Origin: Chromatiales bacterium | GTDB lineage: Bacteria; Pseudomonadota; Gammaproteobacteria; SZUA-152 | DNA length: 43,327 nucleotides | Reading direction: 5' to 3' | Assembly: GCA_026982555.1 (NCBI GenBank) | Contig: JALSGT010000146.1 | Location: 1-43,327 of the forward strand | In this document: one piece after another, positions 1 to 11,700 of the stretch | How the letters are laid out: every line of letters begins with the position of its first letter | How positions within the stretch are numbered: position 1 is the first letter of the stretch | Notes under the pieces: model-generated | Told to the model about the DNA's origin: nothing | Databases searched by the model: none | What the model saw: the letters and a program-made list of their open reading frames with translations, nothing else | Program-made: the position numbers and the translations under genes

Positions 1-22
1 AGTGATAAAAATGAAACGTCAA

Positions 23-88
23 CCTAGAATCCACAATTGAACGGTCTGTAAAGTGCGCGAAGCCGTCAACTGCGGAATATAGGATAAT
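23..88. repeat. Dispersed inverted-repeat element, copy A (short form)
   Basis: Left arm cctagaatccacaattgaacgg and right arm ccgtcaactgcggaatatagg are imperfect inverted complements. They share the ATCCTAAAATCCGCAGTTGA-type end with the copies near 30.2, 32.6 and 35.1 kb. Confidence 0.65.
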
Positions 89-136
89 ACAAACAAAGTA
101 GCACTTTAAAACCCCAAGTATTTAAACTCTCAAAGT

Positions 137-1339
137 TTAAAATCCAAAAATCACATTTATTGCTGACCTTGAGTCAGATGCAAATGACTTTAGTGCCGGA
201 TCATTATCAACATTGGAAAACTTATATAAGCTGGCTTCAATAAACCACTGTTGTTTAATACGTGTTTTGGCTCGAAGATCCCAAAAGCTTGAATGGTTAT
301 CCAGGTCACGGGTCAGTCGAAGCTCATATTCGGTACCGCTTAAATTATTCAGGGCAAGACGAAAACCAAGGAAAATATCATTCTGAAAGGGTGTTAGAGG
401 AGAGCTGCGGTTAGACTCGCGCCCGTCATAATAGTATTCACCATACAAGGTCAGCCCATTTTTGCTTGAGCCAATACGTGGAAATTCACGCTCCAAACCA
501 ATGCCCAGGCCGGTAAAGTTGTCAGCATTCGTGGAGCGGTAAATGGACTCCAGTTTCACCAGCACCTGTCCCCTGACCCATAACAGCTCAAGCCCGGCCT
601 GTTCTATCCGGGCATAATTGGGCTGCAATGCGATGACATTGCCAATACCGTTCAGGTTGGGCGTAAAATAAGGTGAGCGGGCATGGCCGTTATAATAAGA
701 AACAGCAAATTCTACAGATTCCAGCATTTGTGAAATACGGGCCGCAGCAGAAACTGCATTTTGCCCTTTTTCAAATTCTGCATCAGAAAATGAAAATGCT
801 GAAGTCCGAAACCGATCTTTCCCTTCTGCCAAACGCTCTTCGCGGCTATAGGGTAATAACCAGGCATCAATTCTGCCATCGTCCAGCAACCAGGAGAGTC
901 TCCCGCCGGGAATGCCTCTCTTTATATCGCCTTGAAAATCCTCAACGCGATCCCTTGGGTTCAGTATATCAACCGGGCTGAATGCTTCCAGCACACCCCA
1001 GCGTTCCATTAATACACCACCAGACACTTCAAGCTGTGAAGCGTAATAATTCAATGCAAGTTCACGCACATCACTCTGATAAGGAGTATGGGCTTGAGGA
1101 TGATAACGACCAAAAACAGAAACATTAATGTCAATATTACGGTTTATCTGGCCGTTATAATCCAGGGTTGTGGCAAGTGCATACTGGCTTCTGTGGTCAG
1201 ACTGTTCGCTGAACAACGAGTCTTCTCCATAGTAATAATAACGTCCTTCTACTTCTCCCTTAAACGTTGCGCCATTGACGATTGAATGTAACCCTATCAT
1301 CGAAAAAACCAATAATACGGAAACGTGGTTTTTCCTCAT
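137..1339 (-). CDS. DUF1302-like outer-membrane beta-barrel protein
   Basis: 400 aa, N-terminal signal peptide, alternating beta-strand pattern, 'ERWGVLEAFSPVDILNPRD' motif, C-terminal aromatic F. Start overlaps the stop of the upstream gene. Confidence 0.75.
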   Translation of the reverse strand: MRKNHVSVLLVFSMIGLHSIVNGATFKGEVEGRYYYYGEDSLFSEQSDHRSQYALATTLDYNGQINRNIDINVSVFGRYHPQAHTPYQSDVRELALNYYASQLEVSGGVLMERWGVLEAFSPVDILNPRDRVEDFQGDIKRGIPGGRLSWLLDDGRIDAWLLPYSREERLAEGKDRFRTSAFSFSDAEFEKGQNAVSAAARISQMLESVEFAVSYYNGHARSPYFTPNLNGIGNVIALQPNYARIEQAGLELLWVRGQVLVKLESIYRSTNADNFTGLGIGLEREFPRIGSSKNGLTLYGEYYYDGRESNRSSPLTPFQNDIFLGFRLALNNLSGTEYELRLTRDLDNHSSFWDLRAKTRIKQQWFIEASLYKFSNVDNDPALKSFASDSRSAINVIFGF

Positions 1340-2118
1340 TATTTAGACCACCTTCTTAAGGCCGAAGGATTCAGGTCGCTTTCTGTAAAATCTGCGCCAA
1401 ACTGGTAGTCAGACCAGATAATCGTCGAGACGGCACCGGTCCTCAGGTTGGTCATCACCATTTTCATCGGTCGCCAATATTTGTCTGCAAATTTTTCATA
1501 ATCGTAAAAGCGCATTTCTTTTAATGGCCTTCCGTTAATATCATGATACAGCAGTCGCAAGGGATGATAGATTTCCTGGTCTACCCATTCTCTTATCATT
1601 TTGTAACTGGAATAAGGATACGCAGGCGTATTTTCGACAACAAAGGTTGGTCTGCCATCCAGAGTCTCATCTTTGATGTATTTATAGGTATATTTTTTGA
1701 CTTCCCAGGTGCCAATATCTTCAAATGACAATTCGCTACCCGCAAAGCTGCCACTTTTATCTCTGGCGGCAAGTCGTTTGGTGCGACGAAGTGCGGGCAT
1801 ATAGATCCATTGGTCATCCGGTTCCAGTCCATGTGAATAGGTTAAAGAAACCATTCCTGCCAGGTCTCTGGGTTCCAGAAAATTGACCAGCCGCTTGTCT
1901 CCATCACCAGGTACTTCAATTGTATACATTTTGAATTTTCGTTCGCTGCTAAAACCTCCCGGCCCTTCCAGTATCATTGTTCCTGATACAGCGTAATTAC
2001 CAAAGCCGGAGTCACGGCGGTCTGTTTCTTCCGCAATTTCAAGCCCCCGGTCTATTTCGGCAAAAGCCGAAAATGTTGCTAACAAACCTGCTCCAAATAA
2101 TATTGTATATTTTTTCAT
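1339..2118 (-). CDS. Outer membrane lipoprotein-sorting protein (LolA-like fold)
   Basis: 259 aa, signal peptide, 'DQWIYMPALRRTKRLAARDKSGSFAGSELSFEDI' is characteristic of this family. Overlaps both neighbouring genes. Confidence 0.8.
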   Translation of the reverse strand: MKKYTILFGAGLLATFSAFAEIDRGLEIAEETDRRDSGFGNYAVSGTMILEGPGGFSSERKFKMYTIEVPGDGDKRLVNFLEPRDLAGMVSLTYSHGLEPDDQWIYMPALRRTKRLAARDKSGSFAGSELSFEDIGTWEVKKYTYKYIKDETLDGRPTFVVENTPAYPYSSYKMIREWVDQEIYHPLRLLYHDINGRPLKEMRFYDYEKFADKYWRPMKMVMTNLRTGAVSTIIWSDYQFGADFTESDLNPSALRRWSK

Positions 2119-4406
2119 TATAATTTCCTTGTCTTATAAACCACTGAAGGCAGAAATAAGAAGTCGAAGACCAGAGCCAGAGAAATGACAATGGCTGTCA
2201 TTAATCCCATCCATGCATTGATTTGAAAACCTGAAACCGCCAGACATGAGAAACCGGCAACCAAGACAATGGTGGTAATAAGAATCCCCGGCCCCGAGTG
2301 TTTCATTGCATTCAGAATTGCCTGACTATCATCGACATCCTTGCACTTTCGCTCCCTGCGAAGGGCTTCAATCAGATGGATAGTATCGTCCACAACAATC
2401 CCCAGGGTGACTGCAACAATGGCGGCAACGGCCATACCGACCTCACCAACCACCAATGCCCAGCCACCCAGTGCGGCAACAGGGGGAATAAAATTCGCCA
2501 GGGTGGCAAACGCCCCCAATACAAAAGATTTAAACAGGAAAAAGAGCAGAATCGATATTGCCAGTAATGCGAGTAATGTTCCTTTCAGCATTTCGTCAAT
2601 GTTACGCTGACCGATGTATGAGAAAAGAATACTTGTCCCTGTCGCTTTGGCGGTTTCGCTTAATAACGGAGTATGCTTATTCATCCATTGTTCAGCACGC
2701 CGGGTAAGGTCAAGCATTTCTGAGGTGGACGCATCATACAATGATACCGTTAACCTGCTTTCACTTTTATCCACTGTCACTTGGTCCCTGAGACCAAGCC
2801 CCATAGGCAGAGACATTTCATACAACCACAGATACTGCGCAGCAACATATTTATCGGAGGGTAAAACATAGTTTTCTTCATCCCCGCCGTTCATGGCGCG
2901 ATTGATCGTTTTCATGATATCCGCCAGGGAATGAACATGAGAGACTTCCGGTTGTTCTCTCAGCCAGTTTGAAAACTGGTTTAATTGACTTAAATACTCC
3001 GGGTCAGTAATACCATCCGGGCTGGTTGCTGGCGAATAATCAATGGTATAGAAGCCACCGATATGTTGATTCATATAATCCGTATCATTTCTGAAATCAA
3101 AACGCTCATCAAAATACTGGACATAACGATCATCCAGTTTATTGGTCAGCGCCAGACTGGCCATGCCAAGTCCCAGCACAAGGGAGGTTATAATCACCTT
3201 ATTGGTATGTTGAGTCACTAACCTGTGTAAAAAAACCCACAATGATTCGGGCACCAGCGGGCGCTGGTGAGTTACACGCCAGGGAAACAGCAGGAGAAAA
3301 ACAGGCAGCAAGGTGAGGCTGAAGCCCCAGGCAAACAAGGTACCAAAACCGGCAATCATTCCCAGGTGAGCAAAGGGAGGGGATTCACTGAACATCAGAG
3401 AAAAGAAGCCCACTGCGGTGGCCAGACTGGTCATGGTGATGGGACGAATCGTTTCTTTCAAGCCTTGTTGTATCGCCCATGCTTTATCTTTGTCCGGATT
3501 CTCCCGGCGAAAGCGGGAAACAGCAGAAACAAGATGTATGCAGTCTGCGGTTGCCAGCGTTAAAATAATAAAGGGTGCTGTAACACTGGGTGATGAGAGC
3601 GGTATACCCAGCATACCGGCAACCCCCATTCCACAGGCAATCGCCGCTACCATAATCACTGTTATTGCTGAAACCACCCATACTGACCTGAATATCAACC
3701 AGAGCAGGAAAAGCATCAGCGTAATCATGATGGGCGTTAACAATGCCCCATCATTGGCACCTGCTTCACCGAATGCATTATCCAGTGCCAATGAACCGGA
3801 AAGCCTTAAGTCAAGTTCTTCATTGGTTGCTTCAAAATCTGCAATAATTTTCCTTGCCTGTTCCGTTAAATCAAATGCGGGGTCTCCCTTTACGGTGTCA
3901 TCCAGGCGAAAATCAACCGCCACCAATCCGACCTTTGCATCACGGCTCAACAGTTGCCCAAGCAATATGGGTTCTTGCAGTGCGGCCTGTTTTAGCGCTT
4001 GCGCACCCTGGAGGGAAATTTCATCGCCTTTACGGTAAAGATGGTCGATGACAATATCATCCCCCCGCGCGACAACCCGTTGGAAATTGGTCACTGAGTC
4101 CACACGTTTGGTATGTGGCATTGCCCATGCTTTATCCGTTAAGGTTGTTAACGCCTGTAACTTTGAGGGTGTAAACAAATCCCCTTTTTTAGCGGAAACG
4201 ATAAATACCAGGGTATTTTCACGGCCATATTTTTCTTCAAAGCTTTCCAGCTCCAGAAGCTCAGGGTTTTCGTCTGAGAAGAATATCCGGGCATCACTTC
4301 TAAATTCCAGCCCGGCAATACCCGCTGAAATAATAAAAATCAACAACAGTGATATCGACAAGACAAACCAGGGGCGCGCCAGTATCCATTTGGCATAACA
4401 ATCCAT
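2118..4406 (-). CDS. RND/MMPL superfamily exporter
   Basis: 762 aa with two sets of membrane segments and large periplasmic loops. 'TLATADCIHLV' and 'TLGIVVDDTIHLIEALRRER' are typical of RND/MMPL permeases. Confidence 0.85.
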   Translation of the reverse strand: MDCYAKWILARPWFVLSISLLLIFIISAGIAGLEFRSDARIFFSDENPELLELESFEEKYGRENTLVFIVSAKKGDLFTPSKLQALTTLTDKAWAMPHTKRVDSVTNFQRVVARGDDIVIDHLYRKGDEISLQGAQALKQAALQEPILLGQLLSRDAKVGLVAVDFRLDDTVKGDPAFDLTEQARKIIADFEATNEELDLRLSGSLALDNAFGEAGANDGALLTPIMITLMLFLLWLIFRSVWVVSAITVIMVAAIACGMGVAGMLGIPLSSPSVTAPFIILTLATADCIHLVSAVSRFRRENPDKDKAWAIQQGLKETIRPITMTSLATAVGFFSLMFSESPPFAHLGMIAGFGTLFAWGFSLTLLPVFLLLFPWRVTHQRPLVPESLWVFLHRLVTQHTNKVIITSLVLGLGMASLALTNKLDDRYVQYFDERFDFRNDTDYMNQHIGGFYTIDYSPATSPDGITDPEYLSQLNQFSNWLREQPEVSHVHSLADIMKTINRAMNGGDEENYVLPSDKYVAAQYLWLYEMSLPMGLGLRDQVTVDKSESRLTVSLYDASTSEMLDLTRRAEQWMNKHTPLLSETAKATGTSILFSYIGQRNIDEMLKGTLLALLAISILLFFLFKSFVLGAFATLANFIPPVAALGGWALVVGEVGMAVAAIVAVTLGIVVDDTIHLIEALRRERKCKDVDDSQAILNAMKHSGPGILITTIVLVAGFSCLAVSGFQINAWMGLMTAIVISLALVFDFLFLPSVVYKTRKL

Positions 4407-4412
4407 GTAATT

Positions 4413-5729
4413 TTATACTCCTGAGAAATTTGTGGTGTTCGCCAGTATTCTTTTTAAAGCGTCCAGCGTATAGATAAAATCTTCCTGCGTATGTTCTGAA
4501 GTAATAAAAAACCGAAGACGCGCTTCATTTTCAGGCACCACGGGGTACATAACCGCATGAGCAATAATACCGATTTGTTGTAAATCAGACATCAGGTGAA
4601 CAGCCAGCATACTGTCTCCCAGCATCACGGGGACAACAGCGGAGGCACCGCTCCCTCCGGTATCAAACCCCCGCTCGCGTGCCAACTGTGAAAATTGTCG
4701 GACATTATGTTGCAGGTTTTCCACTCGCCATGATTCTTCCAGCATCACTTTAACGGCTTCATTGGCTGCTGCGGCAGATGCTGGCGGCAGTGCCGTACTG
4801 TATAAAAGTACGCCCGGTGCAAAAAAGCGCAGTAGTCTTATCATTTCTTCAGAACCACCCAGAAAACCACCACAGCTGGCAAAACTTTTGCTCAGCGTAC
4901 CCATAATAATATCGACCTGTTCAGCATCAACCGCCCAGTGTTCACACAAACCCCGCCCACTTTTTCCGACGACACCCAATGAGTGGGCCTCATCCACCAT
5001 CAGCCAACAGTTGTGTTTCTTTTTAAGTTCTATCAGTCGGGGAAGGTCTGCGAGATCACCATCCATACTGTAAGCCCCTTCGACAACAATCATGGCTTTT
5101 TCGTAATGTCCACGATTCTCGTTCAGCAAAACGTCCAGGGCGTCAAAATCATTATGGGGAAAAACAATCCGCCGACTATTCGCCATAACCGCTCCCATGA
5201 CACCACTGTTATGCATGTATTCATCCATGATAATCAGGTCGCGTTTACCCATGAGGTATCCGATGGTCGCAACGTTTGTCATATAACCACCTACCGTGGT
5301 CACGCAGCTTGCAAAACCAAATGCATCACACAAGGTTTGTTCCAGCTCAGCATGTATGGCCATTTCCCCTCCGACCATACGTGCGGCACCTGCATGTGTG
5401 CCGTATTGATCAAGAGAGTGTTTGGCGGCATTAATGACCCGTTCATTATTCGCCAAACCAAGATAGTTGTAACCTGAATAACAAATAAAGGTCTTTTCCT
5501 GACAGGTCACCTTATTGGATAAATGACCGGAACGAGACATAAAATAGGGGTTATTCATCCCTTCCCGCCCATAAACATCATCAATTTTTTCAATAATTTT
5601 ATAGTCTGCGGTATTCGTTACATCCATGATACCCATACTGGCAGTCACACCACCGGCATCTGTGTTGCTCTTGTTTTTCCCTAAAAATTCCGACTTAAAC
5701 GATGCCAATAAATCTGCATTCACGCCCAT
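4413..5729 (-). CDS. Alpha-oxoamine synthase family PLP-dependent acyltransferase (AOS/KBL/CqsA-like)
   Basis: 'VDEAHSLGVVGKSGRGLCEHW', PLP-lysine motif 'GTLSKSFASCGGFLGG' and C-terminal 'PVVPENEARLRFFITSEHTQED'. Start set to MGVNADLL at 5729, preceded by GGAG; the ORF-track start at 5831 would overlap the PKS. Confidence 0.9.
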   Translation of the reverse strand: MGVNADLLASFKSEFLGKNKSNTDAGGVTASMGIMDVTNTADYKIIEKIDDVYGREGMNNPYFMSRSGHLSNKVTCQEKTFICYSGYNYLGLANNERVINAAKHSLDQYGTHAGAARMVGGEMAIHAELEQTLCDAFGFASCVTTVGGYMTNVATIGYLMGKRDLIIMDEYMHNSGVMGAVMANSRRIVFPHNDFDALDVLLNENRGHYEKAMIVVEGAYSMDGDLADLPRLIELKKKHNCWLMVDEAHSLGVVGKSGRGLCEHWAVDAEQVDIIMGTLSKSFASCGGFLGGSEEMIRLLRFFAPGVLLYSTALPPASAAAANEAVKVMLEESWRVENLQHNVRQFSQLARERGFDTGGSGASAVVPVMLGDSMLAVHLMSDLQQIGIIAHAVMYPVVPENEARLRFFITSEHTQEDFIYTLDALKRILANTTNFSGV

Positions 5730-5748
5730 TAAAAATCTCCATATTGTG

Positions 5749-8700
5749 TTATGCCGCAATATCTTCCTGATTATCAATCTGTAATTGATCGAGGCATTTT
5801 TGAGCCAAAGCGGATATAGAGCTGCTGCCAATCAGTTCCAGTGCTGATACGGATACTCCCAAGGTGGCATCCAGACTCACGCGAATCTCGGTTGCCATCA
5901 GAGAATCAACACCCAGCGATTCCAGAGGCCGGGAGGGATCAATCTGTCCTACGGGCATTTTCAATGCCGTGGCAAACACTTCGGATACCAATGAAACCAG
6001 TACCTGTGTCTGCACTTCCTGATCAAGCACGGCAAGTTTTGCTGATAAACGTGATTTGACAGAATCATCATGTTCTTCTCTTGCCTCTTCCAGCACTGTG
6101 CGATAACGCGATGAATGAACTGCGTTCACCTCATACCCGCTCCACTTTCCCCAATCCGGCTGAGAAGAAATACTGATATTGGTTTGGCCTGTTGCAATTG
6201 CACGCTCCATACCATTCAATCCCAGGTTGAATGAAAGCGGCGAAAGCCCGATCTGGGTCAGGTGATCGCCAATTTTGCTATCCTGGCTCAACATTCCCAC
6301 GGAACCAATGGCCCCCCAGTTGATGCTCATGCCTGCCTGATTATGCCGCTGCCGATATCCTGCCAAGGCATCGAGAAAACCATTTGCCGCACAGTAATTG
6401 GCCTGACGGCTATTACCCAGTAAAACAGAAATGGACGAGTACAAAACAAAATGATCCAGTCGATGTGACTGTGTTGTCATATGAAGATTCCAGGCACCTG
6501 TTGCCTTGGGAAGCATGACCTTGCGCATATCTTCTTTTGTCATTTCTTCAAGCGGTTTGTCTTCCAGCAAACCTGCGGTATGAAAAATCCCCTTAAAGGG
6601 TATTCCGGTTTCCTCTATGGTCTTGATCATATTCTGAACGGAAGCAATATTTGCGAGATCACAGGGGTGCGCCGTAACATGTGATCCCATGGTACCCAGC
6701 ATTTCCATAAACGTTTGGTCATCACGACATTCACCGGCTCTTCTGCTGCATAAAACAATGTGTCCGGCACCCTGTCTGGCCAGCCATTTTGCCGTTTCTT
6801 TACCCAGGCCACCAAACCCGCCGGTGACAAGATAAACGGCATCAGAAGAAATATTGACGGCATCCATTGCCTGTGCAGGCAGTTTTGAATCGTCATCAAA
6901 ATCCAACACAACATCATGATCATTTATTGCCGGGCTGTTCTGAATAAACTGTTTTAATTTTATACTCTGCCCGTTGGGTTTTTCTTTATCCGTGGTTATT
7001 GCCTCACGCAGACATTGTGCAAGCTGTGTTTTATTGTTTTTTAGATCGTTAGCCAAGCTGTAACGAATCAACGCACCGATGTTAGGCCGACACATAAAGG
7101 CACTATCGGTATGACCAAGATCAACAACAATACCTCCCTGCGCCAGCATATTAAAACCAAAAGCCCTGCCCCATTCATCAACAGGCGCAGCAAGTAACGC
7201 AATTTTTTTATCGCCAACAATTTCTTCTATTACAATTTCATCCCAATGCGGGTTATTTGCCGAAACGGTGATGACTTCGATGTTCTTTTTCCTGAGCAAA
7301 GATGAGAGCGCCTGACCAAGCGCATTCTCACAGACCAGCGCTATTGATTCGTCCGCCAGTGCAATACTGTCAATGACCCGCTGTGCAGAAGCCCTGTGTA
7401 TGGCTTCACTGACAACAAACGAAGCTGACACAGCAGCATCAATTTTCACCAATAGCCCGGTATCCATCGATACCAGAACATGCGAAGAAAGCGAGGGGGG
7501 GATAATTCCTGCAACACGGTCACCAGCACTATAAGCTGTTATATTCCCCCCGACGCGGGTTACATGGGCACACACCCCCATCAGCCCGGATTCACTGGCA
7601 TTATCCTGAAATCCGTCACTGTTTTCAGGATAATGAATCGCTTCAATTTTCACTTCAATCTCATCGGCAGAAATGTCAGGTATCGCCAACTCTGCCAATC
7701 CAAAGGCGTGCTCATTTTCCGTTGGCACCAATTCAAACCTGTCACCCGCCCGGGCAGAAAGCATCGTTTCATGCACTTCCGAAAAAAGACCTGAAGGTAG
7801 CAGTTCCGAGAAATAACGCCCTGAGCTTCTCAGCGCTACTTCATCTTTATTACGATTGGAAAATAACTCTTTCAACAATGCGGTGATATTTTCATCATCC
7901 ACCATTTTTGGCAGATCAATGATGGTGGCCTTGAGATTATCAATTTCATTGAATGCCACCCGGCTCAAGCCAACCAATGCACCCTGGGCCGGAATCGTGC
8001 TTGTATCAACAGAGTCAACGATAAAGGCACCCCGCGTCACGATATATAAGCGGGGAATGGATGGTTTTTTTGCCAACACCTGTATCAATTCGAGAAGGCG
8101 TTCGCTGGCTTGCATCCCGGTTGGGTCCAGCGCATTGTCATAGCCTGCATCCGCCATATACAAAACGGCATCAAATAGTGTTGTGTCTATGTCGCCTGAT
8201 GCCACATCATCCACAGTGGCAATGGTGCTATCAATGGTGGTTTTCTTTGTAATTTCGGCACATATCGTGCTGAAAATGGAGACATCACCTTCCTCAATGG
8301 CCAGCCACTTTTGGTTGACTATCGTGAAATCGTTTAATTCTTCCGCTTTCCATTCAAACCGAAGATCACCGCCCGGGTATTCTTTACGCTTATCCTTGTT
8401 CAATAAGGCAGAACACACCAGACCGTTTATACTGGCAACCCGGTTGCCGTCTTCATCGAATACCGACAAATCACATTCGACTTTTCGTGCGGTGCGTTTT
8501 TTCATACGTCCATGGCAATAAATTCGCGCGGGAAAAGCACTGTAAACTTTCATTTCATTAATAGCTGTCGGCAAAAATGCCCCTTTTTCAGGGTCCAGCA
8601 AACATAATACGGTTTGCAGGCAACCATCCAGCAGACTGGGATGCATTTGATAATGATGGCTTTCCTGCACGAGATCATCCGGTAAAACCAACTGACTGAT

Positions 8701-11700
8701 CACTTCATCACCCGCATCATTTAAAGAACAATGTGTGATTGGTTGAAACAGAGCCCCGTATTGCATAGAAAATTTTGTAAAGTTTTGATAAACCTCATGT
8801 GCCTGTAGTGGCCGCTCAAACTGCGTCAACAGGTTTTGGATATCTGTTTCAGGCTGTTTTCCGCACAGCAATGGATAAATGAATGCGCTCGCATGCCGAC
8901 TGACTTGACCAGGATTCTGCTCATCAAAACTTTTCACTGTGAAGGCATCCCCCGATTCATTCACAGTGACTTCCACATTGAGTGCTTTACCTGAATCAAG
9001 CACTAACGCCTTTTCAATAGAGATATCCGTCAACCGCCATCCTTTATCTGCACCCATTGACATTTTCTGGGCACACTCAACCATCGCCTCGATATAACCC
9101 GCTGCCGGCATAATGGAAAGCCCATCCACAACATGCTCTTCCAGATAATGTAAACGGTGATCAGCAAGATCACAGCGCCACACATTGGCTGCGGGTATTT
9201 TCATTCCCAACAGTGGGCGTTCAACATCATCCTGACGGTCACGTCGCTGTGATTCAGATTCACGCCACAATATTTCCCGCTGCCAGGGATAAACCGGCAG
9301 CGTTACAAAGTTTCCTGCCGGATGGCGCTGCTGCCACTGCAATTCAGCCCCTTCTGCCCAGGCATTGGCAATCGATTGATAAAAGGACTCAAGTTCCCGC
9401 TGTTTTCTGTTTAACGTTTGGCACAGACTTATCTCCTGTCCTGCATCAGCACAGATTTCTTTGATGGCGTTGCGTAATACCGGATGAGGCCCAACTTCAA
9501 TAAATACACGATAATCATCATCAATCAGTGTGCGTATCGCTTTTTCAAAATAAACAGGGTTGCGCACATTTTCACACCAGTAAGCAGCATCATAACGTCT
9601 CTCTGTGACACGCTCTCCGGTTACCGTTGAATAAAGCGGTATAAGCGGATCAACAGGCGTCAATGGTGCCAGACTTTCCATAAGCTCCGGCTTAAGTGGT
9701 TCCATCATGGGGCTGTGATAGGGCACTTCAACAGTTAATGCACGGGCAAATACATCACGCTCTTCCAGTTGCTCGCGTAATTCATCCAGACATTCGGAAT
9801 CACCCGCCAGCGTCACCCCGGTGGGACTGTTGATTGCGGCGATACTGACCTTTCCCTGATAGACCGTAATGGCTTCCAGTGCCTCTTGGTGCGCCAGGCC
9901 AACGGCCAGCATGCCGCCCTGATGTGCCGCTTTTTTCTGAATCTGACTGCGATAAAAAGCAACATGGAGTGCATCCCGCAGGCTCAACATACCGGATGCC
10001 CAGGCAGAACTTATTTCACCCACTGAATGACCCACCACCGCCGCCGGTTCCAGACCTTCGCTCCGCATTGTTTCAGTCAGTGCATACTGAATAATAAAAT
10101 TTGCCGGTTGTGCATATTGGGTTTCTGTAACGCGGGAATCTTCTTCAGACTTCATCATTTCTGTTTTGATTGAGAAACCCGCGATTTCCTGAAAAATGTT
10201 ATCCGCGTGTTCCACAGCTTCCCTGAATACCGCATTACCCTGATAAAGCCCCTGACCCATTCCCCACCATTGCGGCCCCATTCCTGTGTAGACAAAGACC
10301 GGTTTTACCTGGCCGGTAAAAGGTTTGCTGCCTTCCGCTGCCTGAAATGAATGTCCCTTGTTAACGTATTCGTCCAGCACATTACATATTTCCTTATCAC
10401 TTTTACCCCACAGTGCAAGACGATACTCCAGGTGCCCCCGCCGTCGCGAAGCCGAGTAAATAACATCATCGAGTTTGCTGCCTGTCCGCAATAACTCCAG
10501 ATACTCTTTCGCCAGGATTTTTACCGCTTCCTGACTGCGCGCAGAAATCGGCAACAACCTGCAAGACTGTTTGCCCGCCGTTTTTTTATGCGCCCCCGCT
10601 ACTTCATTATTTATTTCTGCGGGCAGGCTTAATATGGCATGCGCATTGGTGCCGCCATAACCAAAAGAGTTAATGGCAATACGCCGGGTTTCACCTTCCG
10701 CTGCCAGCGGACTTAATTCTGTGGCCAGCATCAGGCCATTTTCACCAAAAGGAATATTCGGATTGGGTTCTTTCAAGGTCGCCAGAGGCGGGACTTTATT
10801 GTGTTTTAACATCATGCAGACCTTGATGATGCTGGCAACACCTGCCGCCGCTTCCAGATGACCGATATTGCTTTTCAATGAGCCAATTTTGCACAAGTCC
10901 GCACGCTGTTGACCATAAACAGAAGAAATAGCCGCTGCCTCTATGGGATCGCCCACCGGAGTTCCTGTACCGTGCGCTTCAACATATTGAATGCTTTGTG
11001 CTGCCAGAGAGGCGCGGGAAATAACTTTTTCCATCAAAACCTGTTGAGATTCTGCACTGGGAACGGTAATACCATGAGTGCGGCCATCTTGATTAACACC
11101 CACCGCATCCACCACTGCCAGCACATGATCACTGTCTGCCAGCGCCTGATCAAGTGGTTTTAGAATAACAACACCTGCCCCTTCGCCACGGCCATAACCG
11201 TCTGCCCGGGCATCAAAACTTTTTGACAGGCCATCACGCGCCAGAAACTGCCCCTTTGACATGGCAACGGCGTATTCAGGGCGCAACATAAAATTCACGC
11301 CTCCGACAATCGCCATTTCACACACACCACTGCGAATATCATTCACTGCGTATGAAAATGCGACCAGGGAAGACGAACAGGCCGTATCAACAGAAATGCT
11401 GGGGCCGCGAAGATCATAAGCATATGAGAGACGGTTGGAAAGCATGGTCAATGTTGCACCGGAAGCACTGTGCGTACCGATTTCACTTCGCGCACCACTG
11501 CCCAGTTGATTGAGCAGATGATCCAGCGTAAATCCCCCCATATACACACCAACATCCTGCCCTGCCAACGCTGTCGGATCTATTCCCGCATCTTCCAGCG
11601 CTTCCCATGACACTTCCAGTAACAGACGTTGCTGGGGATCATAAAACTCGACCTCCCGAGGCGCAAAATTAAAAAACCCTGCATCGAATTCTTTATGGTT

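Noticed and set aside
3418-4038. 206-aa ORF antisense to the RND exporter
   Set aside because: Low-complexity Ser/Ala/Pro-rich shadow ORF of a well-supported gene.
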